Below the pieces are notes generated by a model. The model made no database searches and was not told the DNA's origin. It saw nothing but the letters and a program-made list of their open reading frames with translations. This document shows, piece by piece, positions 26,690 to 37,044 of a stretch of DNA of 44,593 nucleotides. The position numbers were made by a program, and so were the translations under genes. This DNA is from Rubripirellula sp. Lineage in GTDB: Bacteria > Planctomycetota > Planctomycetia > Pirellulales > Pirellulaceae. Position 1 is the stretch's first letter. Every line of letters begins with the position of its first letter. Where the stretch lies: the NCBI GenBank assembly GCA_022425745.1, contig JAKMEW010000482.1, positions 1-44,593 on the forward strand. Direction: 5' to 3'.

Positions 26690-28054
26690 ATGAATTTCTC
26701 CCGAAGATCCGTGCTTCGGTGTGGTGGAGTGACCTTAACGTTGCCCCTGATGAATTCTCTATCTTGGTCGCAAGACTCCGATGCTTTGTTAGTCAAACCG
26801 AGTAAGAAATTAGCGATTGTTTACTTACCGAACGGGATTGTTCGCAGGTGTTTTTTTCCTGGCGAGGAAGAGGCCGAAATTCCCGAATTTATTGGCGGAT
26901 TCAATGCTGATAAAACCAAGAACGAACGACGTTTTCACCATCAGCCTGGTGTGTATCCACTTGAGCTTACATCGACGATGCAGCCCTTGAAGCCACATGT
27001 GAATGACATCACGTTGGTTACTGGGTTGGATCGCACTTATAAAAATGGTCAGGATGTTCACGCACAAGGTGCGTCCTGCTATCTGACCAGCGTCTCTCCT
27101 GAGCAGGCAGAAAGAATTGGTTTAGCTCATCCAAATGGTCGGACGTTAGATCAGGTGATTGGCGATCAAGTTGGATTTTCGACCGCTTACAACACGCTTG
27201 AAATTAGCTGCAACGGCTTCACCGCTCCGAAGGAGCCTATCGAGTTTGATAATATCTCGTGGTATGGACCGGGTAAGATCGCTCCCTCCATTCGGGAGCC
27301 CAGGAAGCTTTATGAACGGCTCTTTTTGAACGAGAGCTACCGCTCGCACGTCGCTGATGTTACCGATTTGGTTTTAGCTGATGCTCTGAGTTTGTCTCGA
27401 AGACTCGGATCCGAGGATCGTCGAACGCTTGATGAATACATGTCGATGGTTCGCAGTATCGAATTGCGAATTTCAAAAATGGATCGAATGTTATCAGGTG
27501 TAGACCTTAAGGTGCCACAAAATGAGGTGCTACCACGGGGTGAGTATATTCGCCTGCAGATGGACTTGATGCTACTCGCTTTCCAAATGGGGATTACAAA
27601 TGTTTCCACGTTCATGATTGGACCGGAGCGTTGGGATGCAACGTTGATGTACGAAGGAGTTTTCGATGCTCCCGTGCAGCATCACAATATGACTCACAAT
27701 CAAAAAGGTGACGGGTACAAGGAGTTGCAGAAAATAGACATTTTCCACATGCAGCAATTTGCTTATTTGATCAAGCGATTGAAGGAGATCCCAGAAGTCG
27801 ACGGAAGTCGAATGATTGATAATTCGCTCGTGGCGTTCGGCGCGGGATTGGGTGATGGTGCAACCCACCAGTATTACGACTTGCCGATGTTGCTCGCCGG
27901 CCGGGCGCAAGGTCAGATCAAACAAGGTCGATTTCTGAAGATGCCAAGTGGGACACTTAATTCAAACCTTTGGCTGACACTTGCGAGGCTGATGGATTTA
28001 GATATCGATTCCTATGCGGACAGCACTGGAGTGATTACAGAACTGTTGTCGTAG
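26690..28054 (+). CDS. DUF1552 Tat-exported protein
   Basis: A 454-residue DUF1552 protein, the second in the window. The twin-arginine signal is at the N-terminus (MNFSRRSVLRCGGVTLTLPLM, arginines 5-6). Family segments: LAIVYLPNGIVRRCFFP, TLVTGLDRTYKNGQDVHAQGASCYLT, DEYMSMVRSIELRI, PVQHHNMTHNQ and FGAGLGDGATHQYYDLPMLLAG. Start ATG 26690 has GAGG 8 bases upstream; the frame opens at TTG 26675. It is followed after 81 bases by a cytochrome-type DUF1592 partner, the same order as the pair at 1-2437. It is less similar in sequence to the first copy than expected for a recent duplicate, so the two pairs probably serve different substrates or pathways. Confidence 0.92.
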   Translation: MNFSRRSVLRCGGVTLTLPLMNSLSWSQDSDALLVKPSKKLAIVYLPNGIVRRCFFPGEEEAEIPEFIGGFNADKTKNERRFHHQPGVYPLELTSTMQPLKPHVNDITLVTGLDRTYKNGQDVHAQGASCYLTSVSPEQAERIGLAHPNGRTLDQVIGDQVGFSTAYNTLEISCNGFTAPKEPIEFDNISWYGPGKIAPSIREPRKLYERLFLNESYRSHVADVTDLVLADALSLSRRLGSEDRRTLDEYMSMVRSIELRISKMDRMLSGVDLKVPQNEVLPRGEYIRLQMDLMLLAFQMGITNVSTFMIGPERWDATLMYEGVFDAPVQHHNMTHNQKGDGYKELQKIDIFHMQQFAYLIKRLKEIPEVDGSRMIDNSLVAFGAGLGDGATHQYYDLPMLLAGRAQGQIKQGRFLKMPSGTLNSNLWLTLARLMDLDIDSYADSTGVITELLS

Positions 28055-28135
28055 CGTAAGTTGAATCGCATCAGCTTCAGGTAAGCTAATCACGTTGTTC
28101 AACCATCTTGGAAAACTCAATTTCTGGAGATCTGA

Positions 28136-31093
28136 TTGAGTACGCAGGCCATGAGTAAGTGGGTTTTATTAACTTTTTTTTTGCTGGTTAGCCCATCAAT
28201 ATCCAGCGGTTTTGATCAACTTGAATCCGACCTTACTGGATTCCTCGTAACCAACTGCGTCGACTGTCATGCGCGGGGTGACGCAAACGGTGATGTCGTG
28301 TTGGAAGTCTCAGGTGATGATGGGCATGTTCTGAATGATGCGGTTTTGCTCGACCGCGTATTAAACGAGATAGCTAACGGCACGATGCCTCCATCGGACG
28401 TATCAGAGGTATCCACCGCGCAGAGGAAAGCGGTGGTTGTTTCGATTAAATCTAGGCTCGTTGAACTGGTAAAAGACATACCGGAGGAAACCGTCCCAAT
28501 AAGCCGTTTGAATCGGTTTCAGTACAACAATACGGTTCGTGATCTCTTCGAAATCGACCGAGATGTGTTTGCTCTGACTGAAAAACTGATGGTACGGGAG
28601 ACCGATTATCTTGACGTCTTAGGGTCAGACCTAGCGTCATGGCAGCTGCCCAGTGAGGTCAAGGCACAATCATCCGCTGTTGCTCAGCGAGCTGGGATGA
28701 AAGCGGTTAAGCCATTTCCGAAAGATTTGAGGGCCGAGCATGGCTATGATAACCAAGCCAGTCAATTAACCTTGTCGCCGCTTCTTTTAGATTCGTTCTT
28801 TAAGTTGAGCGTTTCGATTGTTGAAAGTGAAGACTTCAATAAAGAGAGCGTTGGGATATGGGATTCATTTTTTGAATCACCACAGGAAGGAATCAATGTT
28901 AGACAAGCGGTGAAGGAGCGTTTGTCTGAGTTTATACCGATTGCTTTCAGGCAAGAGGTGGATGAAGAGGTTGTTAGCCGCTACACCGAATACGCCATCA
29001 AATGCATTGATGAATCGGCGTCATTCTCTGACGGAATGAAAAAGGTTTCGGCCGCTGTATTGTCTTCCCCACTGTTCTTGTACCGAACCAATGTGGAACC
29101 AAATCAGTCCACATGTTATTCGCTCGCTTCCAAACTCTCTTATTGTTTGTGGGGCAGTTGTCCAGATGCTGAGCTTTTATCGTTGGCCGCTACAGGCGAA
29201 TTATCGGATCAAGCTGTCCTAACTCGCACGATCAATCGAATGATGGCGGATCCGAAAATCAAAAGGTTCTTGGATGCGTTTCCGGTTCAATGGTTGCAGC
29301 TTGAAAATGTTCTCGCCGCCACACCCAGTCCACGGATCAATCGATTTTATTCGATCAACACAGACTATCCCGCTGGCCTGCAAATGCTTATCGAGCCACT
29401 GCTGTTATTTGATCTGGTGTTTATTGAGGACCGATTAATTCATGAGTTGATCACACCAAAGGTTGTCTATCGCAGTGATTTCCTTGATGAATGGTACAAC
29501 ACAGATTTAAAGCCCGAAGCGGTTGACGTCGATGCAATTAAAGAGGCAAACGACGAAAGACGCACAACGCGCGAGGCCTTGCGTCTAGCAATCGAAGACC
29601 AGCACGGAGCTATTGAGGGGCTGATTGATCCTGCAAGAGAATTGATCTTCGGAAAAAAAGCGGGTTCTGAGCAGGCCGTCGACCTCAGGCCATACGCGGT
29701 TTGGAGGTTTGAGGGTGATCTGACCGACGAAATTGGTGACTTGGATTTAATTTCACACGGCGAGATTCGTTTTGAGTCTGGTGGAGTGGTGTTAGATAAA
29801 GCTTTTTTGCAAAGCCCTAACTTACCTGACGCATTTACCGAAAAGAGTTTGGAGGTGCGATTCTCGCTTTCAGATCTGGATCAGCGAGGTGGAGGCCTCA
29901 TGACGATGCAGGCCGGTAATTTATTTGATTCAATTGTCATCGGTGAGCGGCAGAATCGACATTGGATTTCAGGTAGCAACGGCTTTGTAAGGACGGAGGA
30001 CTTCCCCGGTTCCGTTCCGGAGCATTTAATCGATGATTCGATTCATTTGCTGATGACCTATCAGTCTGATGGATCCAAGACGCTCTATCGAAATGGGGTT
30101 CGTTATGGCGACCCATTTCAGAAAGGTAGTGTGACATTCAAGGCACTGGAGTCATTCATTCTTTTTGGATTACGGCACCTTCCACCCGGTGGGAATCGTT
30201 ACCTCAATGTTCGTATCGACGAGGCTAAGTTGTATGATCGTCCCCTTACAGAATCGGAAGCAGCGGAAGCTTACCAAAGCTCAGGTAGTTTCATTCCTGA
30301 GCAAGATCTGAGGGAGATACTAACAGCAAGCGATTACGCAGCTTACATTCAAATGAGATCACAGTTGCGGGAGACTCGAAAGAAATTAAGCGAGGTCCCG
30401 CCTGATGTGCAATTCGAGGAGGTGCGGTTAGCGAACGAAAAAGCATATGAAAATAGAATTCGCAATCTGATGCGTTCGCCCAAATTCAAGCGAGTCGATG
30501 TTTCGGATCCGCGATACGGCGGTATTCTGACCAATGCCGCTATTCTAACTATGACCTCCGGGCCAGACCGTACTCACCCCGTTGCACGTGGAGTCTGGAT
30601 CACGGAGGTGTTATTCAATGATCCACCATCACCACCGCCTAACGATATTCCTCCATTAGATGAAGATGCGAGCGAGGCTGACCTAACGATACGAGAGAAG
30701 TTCGCAGAGCACCGGGCGAATCCGTCCTGCGCAGGCTGTCATAACCAACTCGATCCACTCGGATTTGCGTTAGAAAACTATGACATTACCGGACGCTGGC
30801 GAGTGAAATATGAGAATGGTCGCGAGGTTGATCCCAGCGGTTCGTTGTCGCAAAATTCGTTCACAAGTGTGTCCGAATTTAAAAAGGGTTTACTGAGTGA
30901 CGTAGATCGTTTTGCCGAAGCATTTGCGCAACATTTTATGCGATATGCATTGGCAAGAGAGCTTACGCCAAAGGATCGTGTGGCGGTGAGGGAAATTGCA
31001 GCCGGTTTGCGGGATAAAGGTTATCCCGTGCGATCCTTAATTCATTCTGTTCTGCAAACGGAATCTTTTCTCGCTAGGTCAATCGAAGATTGA
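28136..31093 (+). CDS. DUF1587/DUF1592/DUF1588/DUF1585 cytochrome-type protein with LamG-like insert
   Basis: A 985-residue exported protein. Heme motif CVDCH lies at 41-45. DUF1587 (ISRLNRFQYNNTVRDLF) is near 120-145, DUF1592 at about 250-480, and a concanavalin/LamG-like segment at about 518-715 (YAVWRFEGDLTDEIGDLDL through VRIDEAKLYDRPLTESEAAEAY). DUF1588 follows with YGGILTNAAILTMTSGPDRTHPVARGVWI and a second heme motif CAGCH at 865-869, then DUF1585 at the C-terminus. The LamG block splits DUF1592 from DUF1588. Start TTG 28136 has GGAG 6 bases upstream; ATG 28151 is the alternative. It probably acts with the DUF1552 protein encoded just before it. The stop is four bases from the convergent amidohydrolase stop. 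Confidence 0.92.
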   Translation: MSTQAMSKWVLLTFFLLVSPSISSGFDQLESDLTGFLVTNCVDCHARGDANGDVVLEVSGDDGHVLNDAVLLDRVLNEIANGTMPPSDVSEVSTAQRKAVVVSIKSRLVELVKDIPEETVPISRLNRFQYNNTVRDLFEIDRDVFALTEKLMVRETDYLDVLGSDLASWQLPSEVKAQSSAVAQRAGMKAVKPFPKDLRAEHGYDNQASQLTLSPLLLDSFFKLSVSIVESEDFNKESVGIWDSFFESPQEGINVRQAVKERLSEFIPIAFRQEVDEEVVSRYTEYAIKCIDESASFSDGMKKVSAAVLSSPLFLYRTNVEPNQSTCYSLASKLSYCLWGSCPDAELLSLAATGELSDQAVLTRTINRMMADPKIKRFLDAFPVQWLQLENVLAATPSPRINRFYSINTDYPAGLQMLIEPLLLFDLVFIEDRLIHELITPKVVYRSDFLDEWYNTDLKPEAVDVDAIKEANDERRTTREALRLAIEDQHGAIEGLIDPARELIFGKKAGSEQAVDLRPYAVWRFEGDLTDEIGDLDLISHGEIRFESGGVVLDKAFLQSPNLPDAFTEKSLEVRFSLSDLDQRGGGLMTMQAGNLFDSIVIGERQNRHWISGSNGFVRTEDFPGSVPEHLIDDSIHLLMTYQSDGSKTLYRNGVRYGDPFQKGSVTFKALESFILFGLRHLPPGGNRYLNVRIDEAKLYDRPLTESEAAEAYQSSGSFIPEQDLREILTASDYAAYIQMRSQLRETRKKLSEVPPDVQFEEVRLANEKAYENRIRNLMRSPKFKRVDVSDPRYGGILTNAAILTMTSGPDRTHPVARGVWITEVLFNDPPSPPPNDIPPLDEDASEADLTIREKFAEHRANPSCAGCHNQLDPLGFALENYDITGRWRVKYENGREVDPSGSLSQNSFTSVSEFKKGLLSDVDRFAEAFAQHFMRYALARELTPKDRVAVREIAAGLRDKGYPVRSLIHSVLQTESFLARSIED

Positions 31094-31097
31094 TGAT

Positions 31098-32054
31098 CTA
31101 CTCGAGTCCCAGGTTGTAGATCTTTGCGGCATTTCTCCAGTAATAACTTTCTCGAGCATCCTGACCCTTGGAGCTAATGAACTTGTCCACCAAATCGACA
31201 TAGCTCTGATATGATCCGCTATGTTTCGTTACTGGCCAATTGCTTCCGTAAACGATACGGTCTTTCCCAAAGGACTCCCAGATAATGTTTAGAACATCTT
31301 GGTAGTAGGCAATCTCTTTGGGAGCGGGCTGCTGTGTTGATCGCTGATAGAGTCCAGAGATTTTGCAGGAGACATTTGGATGTGAGGCAAGTTGTTTGAC
31401 TGACGCGATCCAGTCCCTCGAGGGAGCTTTGCCATCAAAATTGTAGCCGAGACAGTGGTTAACGACGATTTTTAAATGAGGAATCTTACGAGCCACTTCT
31501 TCGATAGTCTTCAGACCATCTATTCCACCTCCGTTGGTAAGGTAGTCCATCGTCAGATTATTGTCGGCAAGCATGGTTAGGTTTTGGAGAACGATCTTGC
31601 TGGTGAAGTCGATTGCTTCGCGGTTGCGCGGCCGAATGCCAATGAATCTAGAATCTGTCTTTTGAGCATTCAAATTTTCTTCAAAATCAGCTGTTGTTAC
31701 ATCGATGTTGCCAACCAGACCAACGTAGAAGTCATCCTCTTGAACGAGATCAAGAACCCATTGGTTGTCCGGGTAACGTAGACTTGCTTCAACAACCACT
31801 ACTCCAGTAACACCTGCAGCTTTAGCGATTTCGGAGTATTCAGCCGGCAGATGAGGTTGGTAGAGAACTTTGTCAGATTCGGGAGGCCATGTGAACTCGA
31901 TATCGCGCCGTGTGTCGTAAAGATGGATGTGAGTGTCGATTCGATGTTTGGTTTGCTGAGTCTCATTTTCGGCCGCACCACAATGATCGCTGGGAGAAAC
32001 CAACATTGCGGCGACGCAGCACAAAGCGGTGAAGAGGAAAGTGAGATGATTCAT
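31098..32054 (-). CDS. Exported amidohydrolase_2 (PF04909)-type hydrolase
   Basis: A 318-residue TIM-barrel metal hydrolase with a signal peptide (about 1-28). RIDTHIHLYD carries the His42-x-His44 metal motif, VGVVGN-like and GIRPRN strands follow, and VVNHCLGYN gives a third His. The family includes sugar lactonases such as L-fucono-1,5-lactonase and decarboxylases. The C-terminal block reads YGSNWPV (Asn272) where GSDWP with a catalytic Asp is usual, so the metal or base chemistry may differ. Export is also unusual for a lactonase. It is the last gene of a minus-strand run with DUF1501 and DUF1549/DUF1553 genes, so it may act on a product released outside the cytoplasm. Confidence 0.88.
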   Translation of the reverse strand: MNHLTFLFTALCCVAAMLVSPSDHCGAAENETQQTKHRIDTHIHLYDTRRDIEFTWPPESDKVLYQPHLPAEYSEIAKAAGVTGVVVVEASLRYPDNQWVLDLVQEDDFYVGLVGNIDVTTADFEENLNAQKTDSRFIGIRPRNREAIDFTSKIVLQNLTMLADNNLTMDYLTNGGGIDGLKTIEEVARKIPHLKIVVNHCLGYNFDGKAPSRDWIASVKQLASHPNVSCKISGLYQRSTQQPAPKEIAYYQDVLNIIWESFGKDRIVYGSNWPVTKHSGSYQSYVDLVDKFISSKGQDARESYYWRNAAKIYNLGLE

Positions 32055-32114
32055 GATGAGAAGGATGTGGATTGAGTGTGTTATTTAGCAGGAATTGATT
32101 GAGTGGGCTGTCCG

Positions 32115-33554
32115 TTAACTAAGGATTCCAGTGACAACCTTTCCGTGCACATCAGTTAAGCGGTAATCTCTTCCTTGGAAACGATAGGTCAGACGTTTAT
32201 GGTCGATGCCTAAGCAGTGCAACATTGTGGCATGGAAATCATGAACATGCACAGGGTTGTTTGCAATGTTGTAGCAAAAGTCATCTGTTTCTCCGTAAGT
32301 GTGACCCGCTTTGACTCCCCCGCCAGCCATCCAAATAGAGAAGCATCGAGGGTGGTGATCACGCCCGAATGAATTTGGATTTCCCTGAGAATAGACCGTG
32401 CGGCCAAATTCACCCGCCCAGATGACGAGCGTATCATCTAGCATTCCGCGCTGTTTCAAATCCTTGATCAACGCAGCTGATCCCTGATCCGTTTCTCTGG
32501 CGAGTGTGGGCAAGTGTTTTTGGACATTAGAGTGATGATCCCATCCTCGATGAAACACTTGAATAAATCTAACGCCTCTCTGGGCGAGTCGACGCGCAAG
32601 TAGGCAGTTTGCCGCGTGACTCCCCGGTACCTTCGCTTCGTTTCCATACAACTCAAACGTGCTTTCAGGTTCGTCACTCAGATCCGTCAGATCCGGTACC
32701 GATGTTTGCATCCGAAACGCCATTTCATACTGAGAGATGCGTGATTCAATTTCAGGATCACCGACTTGCTCGGACTGAATGCGATTAAGAGCGGTTAGTC
32801 GATCGAGTCGTTCCCGACGCACAGATTGATCGGCATCCAAAGGATCCTTTAAGTAGAGTACGGGATCACCGGTACTTCGGAACTTAGCGCCCTGAAACTT
32901 GGATGGAAGAAATCCACTGCCCCAAAGACGGTCGTAAAGTGGTTGTGCTTGAAAAAATGTATTGTTCGTGAGAAGTACAACGAATGCTGGGAGGTTTTCT
33001 GTTTCGCTTCCTAAGCCATAACTAAGCCACGCACCGATACTAGGCCGACCTGGTTGCTGATTCCCAGATTGAAAAAATGTGATAGCTGGGTCATGATTAA
33101 TTGCTTCGGTGTGCATTGATTTGACAACGCAAATGTCATCCGCAACCGAACCTAAATGTGGCAGTAGCTCGCTGAGCCAAAGACCGGAATCTCCATGTTG
33201 TTGAAACTTCCAAGGAGACCGAATGATTGGGAATTGTTTTTGTCCAGCAGTCATCCCAGTTAGTCGCTGTGACTGCCTGACGCTCTCAGGTAGTTCCGAC
33301 AGATGTAACTTCTTTAAACTCGGTTTGTGATCGAATAAGTCAATTTGAGAAGGCGCGCCTGATTGAAGCATGTAGATCACACGCTTCGCTTTAGGTGCAA
33401 AGTGCGGCAAGCCGTTGAGTCCACTGCCACTGGTTAGCGAGTCCTCGGCGTTGGCATGAGGAAAATCACGGTTCAGCAAACCCGCTAACGCAACGCTGCT
33501 AAGACCACGACTTGCTCGCTCCAGTAAAGCTCTTCGACTTAATGAATTTGTCAT
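32115..33554 (-). CDS. DUF1501 Tat-exported protein
   Basis: A 479-residue DUF1501 protein, from the alkaline-phosphatase-like superfamily. ATG 33554 begins a Tat-type signal (SLSRRALLERASRG); the frame is open to 33608. Family blocks: KAKRVIYMLQSGAPSQIDLFDHKP, VVKSMHTEAINHDPAITFFQSG, RPSIGAWLSYGLG, RFIQVFHRGWDHHSNV, VIWAGEFGRTVYSQ and GRDHHPRCFSIWMAGGGVKAGHTYGETD. DUF1501 genes almost always follow a DUF1549/DUF1553 gene, as here (about 117 bases downstream). The enzymatic activity is not established; roles in complex polysaccharide breakdown have been proposed from genomic context. Confidence 0.96.
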   Translation of the reverse strand: MTNSLSRRALLERASRGLSSVALAGLLNRDFPHANAEDSLTSGSGLNGLPHFAPKAKRVIYMLQSGAPSQIDLFDHKPSLKKLHLSELPESVRQSQRLTGMTAGQKQFPIIRSPWKFQQHGDSGLWLSELLPHLGSVADDICVVKSMHTEAINHDPAITFFQSGNQQPGRPSIGAWLSYGLGSETENLPAFVVLLTNNTFFQAQPLYDRLWGSGFLPSKFQGAKFRSTGDPVLYLKDPLDADQSVRRERLDRLTALNRIQSEQVGDPEIESRISQYEMAFRMQTSVPDLTDLSDEPESTFELYGNEAKVPGSHAANCLLARRLAQRGVRFIQVFHRGWDHHSNVQKHLPTLARETDQGSAALIKDLKQRGMLDDTLVIWAGEFGRTVYSQGNPNSFGRDHHPRCFSIWMAGGGVKAGHTYGETDDFCYNIANNPVHVHDFHATMLHCLGIDHKRLTYRFQGRDYRLTDVHGKVVTGILS

Positions 33555-33671
33555 AGTTATGCTGACAGTTTGATGAGTTTGTGATGGCGTTTGATCTGAA
33601 CTTCCCAAAGTGATGTTTCAAGGCAGTTTTTGTTTGCTCACTTATTGGTGCTTTCTTTAGCAATCATGACG

Positions 33672-36600
33672 TCATCCTTTTGAGACGGTTTCATCAAGAT
33701 TTAAAATGATCCTCGCCACGTTGGTGTAGGAACGTAGTTGTGTTACGTCGATTGGCAAAGACTCAAGCATTGGTGAAAGCTTGCCGAACTCTTGATGTGT
33801 TAAAGCGACGTCTATCTTATGATCGGTACAGTTGTATTCCTCGACCAGAATTGAAAGTTCTTCGCGGGTGGGAATTCGCGAGGTTGCAAGACGGAAGCCG
33901 TACGTAATCTTCTCTTCAACGGAACCATCGCATTCCAGCATCATCCTTGCGGCAAGGAACTGGGAGGCTTCGATGAATTGTTTACCGTTGAGTATCAATA
34001 ATGCCTGCATAGGGGTATTCGTACGTGAGCGTCGTACCGTGCAAAATTCCCGCTCAGGGGCATCTAACGTTTTTAGCATGGGTGAAGGGACGGTACGCTT
34101 CCAAAATGAGTAGATGCTGCGTCTAGCCAGTTCGCTCCCGCTGCCTTGGGGGTAAGGCTGTGAATAACCGGGCCGATTGTTTAGTTCCATCCAAAGGCCT
34201 TTGGGTTGATATGGATAAACGCTCTTTCCGCCCACCTCAAAAGCAAGTAGTCCGCTGACCGCTAGGGCTGTATCTCGTATCTGTTCACCATCTAGCCGAT
34301 AGCGTGCACCTCTGGCGAGCCATTTGTTTTCGGGATCGGCTTGATATTCGGACTGAGGTGCGATCGACGATTGGCGATAGGTTGCTGAAGTCAGTATGCT
34401 TCGCTGAAGTGTTTTGATATCCCAATCGCTGGAGATCAATTGGATTGCTAACCAATCAAGTAATTCGGGATGACTGGGGAGGTCACCTTGGATTCCAAAA
34501 TCTTCTGAAGTCTCCACCAGTCCTCGTCCGAACAACCGCTGCCAGTGGCGATTGACCACGACGCGAGCGGTGAGTGGGTGGCTTTTTGAAGTAAGCCATT
34601 TTGCAAACTCGAGTCGGTTACGCACGGAAGTGTTCGTATCTTGATTGAGGCATGAAGGGACCCCACCTTCGACAGTTTCGGTTGGCTGGTCGTACTGACC
34701 ACGCTTCAGTATTTTCGTTTCACGCGGTTTTGCCAGCTCCGACATAATCATCGTCGCGGGAACCTTCTGGTTGATCTGATTGCGAAGTTTTTTGATTCTT
34801 TCTTGCAGTTCGGAGCGAGGGTTATGGCTAGCGAGATAAAACGATTCAAGAGCCTTTTGAGATTCGCCATCAAGTTGGTTGAACGGTTTTTCAATCAACG
34901 CAAGGATTTGCTCCGGTAATCCATGAAAATCATAGGGCGTGTTAGTCTCCGACGTGATCGAAAGTCTCGGGCGGCCAACACCGTGCGTGGCAAAGTTCGC
35001 TTGGTGTTTCAGGGTAAATGTCAGCCTTGTACCACCGTCAAATCCGAACGGCTTTTTTGCGATCCATATTGCGGTTGCTGGTTGTTTCCTTGTTGGGCCA
35101 TCGACAGCCCATCCACTATTGTTGGCTGTTGTTCCATCGATCGTTTTTTCGATGCCGTATCCACTCTGAGAATAGTCTGCAACAGCCTTTGCTAATGGAA
35201 TGCGTTGACTAATTTTGGGGTCGCGAATCGACGTCGCCAGTAATTCAAATTCACTCAGAACAAAGTTTGAATTCGAATGCCTGCCAGGTCCGGTGCCTGG
35301 CAAGCTAGGATGTGTTAAAGCCTCTAGGCGGACCGCAGTGAGATTGGTTTTTTCGGTTACTCCGGTGATAGTATAAATGTCATGTTGTGGGTTTTTGCCA
35401 CTCACCAATATGGATTCGTCATCGAGTTTGGTGAGAGTCGATCCACCGCTAGAGTGAAAGTCTGCTGGAGAAATAATCTCCCATCTCGTAGGCGATTTGG
35501 CATTGATTTGCTCTATCCACTTCGAGATCAATGGGGATAGGTCGAGGGGGTTAGAAAGTTGGTTTTCTAGCGATTCCACCTGCTTCTCAAGGGCGGAGAT
35601 GGATGGATCAGTAAACGGTGAACGAAGCGTTGCGCGAGGATCGAATCCGCGCATTCCACGTTCAGGAACCTGGTTGAAGAGTGAAAAAAATTGGTAGAAC
35701 TCTTTTTGGCTAACGGGGTCGTATTTGTGATCGTGGCAGCGAGCGCAACCCAGTGTCATTCCAAGCCATACTGCGCTCGTTGTGACGACACGATCCATGA
35801 CATATTCGATCCGGTACTCTTCATCAATGATTCCACCTTCAATCGTGATGCCGTGATTACGATTGAATCCGGTTGCGAGTCTTTGCAAGTCCGTTGCGTT
35901 TGGGAGTAAGTCCCCCGCAAGTTGGTTCGTTGTGAATTCATCAAAGGGCATATTTAGGTTGTAGGCGTAAATCACCCAGTCTCTCCAAGCCCATTGTTGT
36001 CGTTCGGTATCGTATTGGTATCCGTTGGAGTCAGCGTACCTTGCAAGATCCAGCCAGTATTTAGCGAGATGTTCACCATACCGCGGCGAGTGGAGATATT
36101 GATCGACCATGCGATTGTACGCGCCAGGTCGGTGATCAGCTAAATACGTATCGACTTCGGAAATGCTGGGTGGCAAGCCGGTCAAGTCATAACTGACACG
36201 TCGGATGAGTGTTTCTTTGCTTGCCTCAGGTGAAGGTGTTTTCCCAAGTTCAACAAGTTTTTCGGCAACGAAATGATCAATGGTATTCCGTGTCCACGAG
36301 CTTAATACGTTCGATGTGATACGCGGTGGACGAGGTGGCGTAAAAGCCCAGTGTTCTTCATATTCGGCACCCTGTGTAATCCAGGTCGCAATCTTATTAA
36401 TTTCGTCCTGGGTTAGTTGTGATCCCGTCTCGGCGGGTGGCATTTTTATGCTGAGATCGTTTGTTGTGATACGTCGATAGATTTCACTATGTTGGGTGGA
36501 TCCAGGTGTAATTGCAGTTTCCCCACTGTCACCGGCAGCAGTCGCGGTATCGAATTGATCCAAGCGAAGTCCTGCTTCACGAGTGTTTTCATCTGGTCCA

Positions 36601-36770
36601 TGGCAGGTATAGCAGCGATTTGAAAGTATTGGCTGTATATCGGATGCAAACCGAAGTTTCCGGTTTTCGCTGGCCATGCCGACCGAAGTCAACGTGAGGC
36701 AGGCAAGTAACTGTATGAGAATACGAATATAAAGAGGCAATTTGGATCTCGTGGACTGGGCTTCACGCAA
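33672..36770 (-). CDS. PSCyt1-DUF1549-DUF1553 planctomycete cytochrome-type protein
   Basis: A 1032-residue exported protein. The PSCyt1 cytochrome domain carries CYTCHGP (53-59) and a distal MPPAE block. DUF1549 (about 160-365) includes [41 protein letters not shown] and [18 protein letters not shown], which adds a second CxxCH heme motif. A concanavalin-like spacer follows, then DUF1553 (about 690-960) with [25 protein letters not shown] and [16 protein letters not shown]. The start is uncertain: TTG 36770 opens the frame, and a TTG 10 codons later also begins a good signal peptide. It heads the three-gene minus-strand run with DUF1501 and amidohydrolase. Likely a periplasmic redox partner of DUF1501; substrate unknown. 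Confidence 0.95.
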   Translation of the reverse strand: MREAQSTRSKLPLYIRILIQLLACLTLTSVGMASENRKLRFASDIQPILSNRCYTCHGPDENTREAGLRLDQFDTATAAGDSGETAITPGSTQHSEIYRRITTNDLSIKMPPAETGSQLTQDEINKIATWITQGAEYEEHWAFTPPRPPRITSNVLSSWTRNTIDHFVAEKLVELGKTPSPEASKETLIRRVSYDLTGLPPSISEVDTYLADHRPGAYNRMVDQYLHSPRYGEHLAKYWLDLARYADSNGYQYDTERQQWAWRDWVIYAYNLNMPFDEFTTNQLAGDLLPNATDLQRLATGFNRNHGITIEGGIIDEEYRIEYVMDRVVTTSAVWLGMTLGCARCHDHKYDPVSQKEFYQFFSLFNQVPERGMRGFDPRATLRSPFTDPSISALEKQVESLENQLSNPLDLSPLISKWIEQINAKSPTRWEIISPADFHSSGGSTLTKLDDESILVSGKNPQHDIYTITGVTEKTNLTAVRLEALTHPSLPGTGPGRHSNSNFVLSEFELLATSIRDPKISQRIPLAKAVADYSQSGYGIEKTIDGTTANNSGWAVDGPTRKQPATAIWIAKKPFGFDGGTRLTFTLKHQANFATHGVGRPRLSITSETNTPYDFHGLPEQILALIEKPFNQLDGESQKALESFYLASHNPRSELQERIKKLRNQINQKVPATMIMSELAKPRETKILKRGQYDQPTETVEGGVPSCLNQDTNTSVRNRLEFAKWLTSKSHPLTARVVVNRHWQRLFGRGLVETSEDFGIQGDLPSHPELLDWLAIQLISSDWDIKTLQRSILTSATYRQSSIAPQSEYQADPENKWLARGARYRLDGEQIRDTALAVSGLLAFEVGGKSVYPYQPKGLWMELNNRPGYSQPYPQGSGSELARRSIYSFWKRTVPSPMLKTLDAPEREFCTVRRSRTNTPMQALLILNGKQFIEASQFLAARMMLECDGSVEEKITYGFRLATSRIPTREELSILVEEYNCTDHKIDVALTHQEFGKLSPMLESLPIDVTQLRSYTNVARIILNLDETVSKG

Positions 36771-36785
36771 ATTTGTCGAGGCGAT

Positions 36786-36977
36786 TCAATTCACAACAAT
36801 TGTAATCGACTCTAGGTAGCGAAGCATTAAACTCGATACGCTGTGATGGAGCAATTCTGCTGCTCTGCCTGTTTTTGAGTCGGGTGCGTTGTTATTCCAT
36901 CGGTGGGATGAGCCGAATCGACGAGAGGGAAAAGAATCTATCAAGGCGAATTTGTATCGTTCGGTTGATTGCCACAT
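36786..36977 (-). CDS. Possible small protein upstream of the DUF1549/DUF1553 gene
   Basis: A 63-residue frame of no recognised family starts at ATG 36977 with AGGA four bases upstream and ends 15 bases before the DUF1549/DUF1553 frame on the same strand. It is basic and polar with a hydrophobic C-terminal end. It could be a leader-type ORF or a chance frame; composition alone does not decide. Confidence 0.25.
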   Translation of the reverse strand: MWQSTERYKFALIDSFPSRRFGSSHRWNNNAPDSKTGRAAELLHHSVSSLMLRYLESITIVVN

Positions 36978-37044
36978 AATTTCCTGAGCAGAGATGCAAG
37001 AACGTGACGGAGAACATTTACCTTAGAGATGGATTGGTGAGTTG

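Noticed and set aside
33667-33674. TGACGTCA palindrome near the end of the DUF1549/DUF1553 gene
   Set aside because: An 8-base palindrome overlapping a stop codon is expected by chance at this scale.
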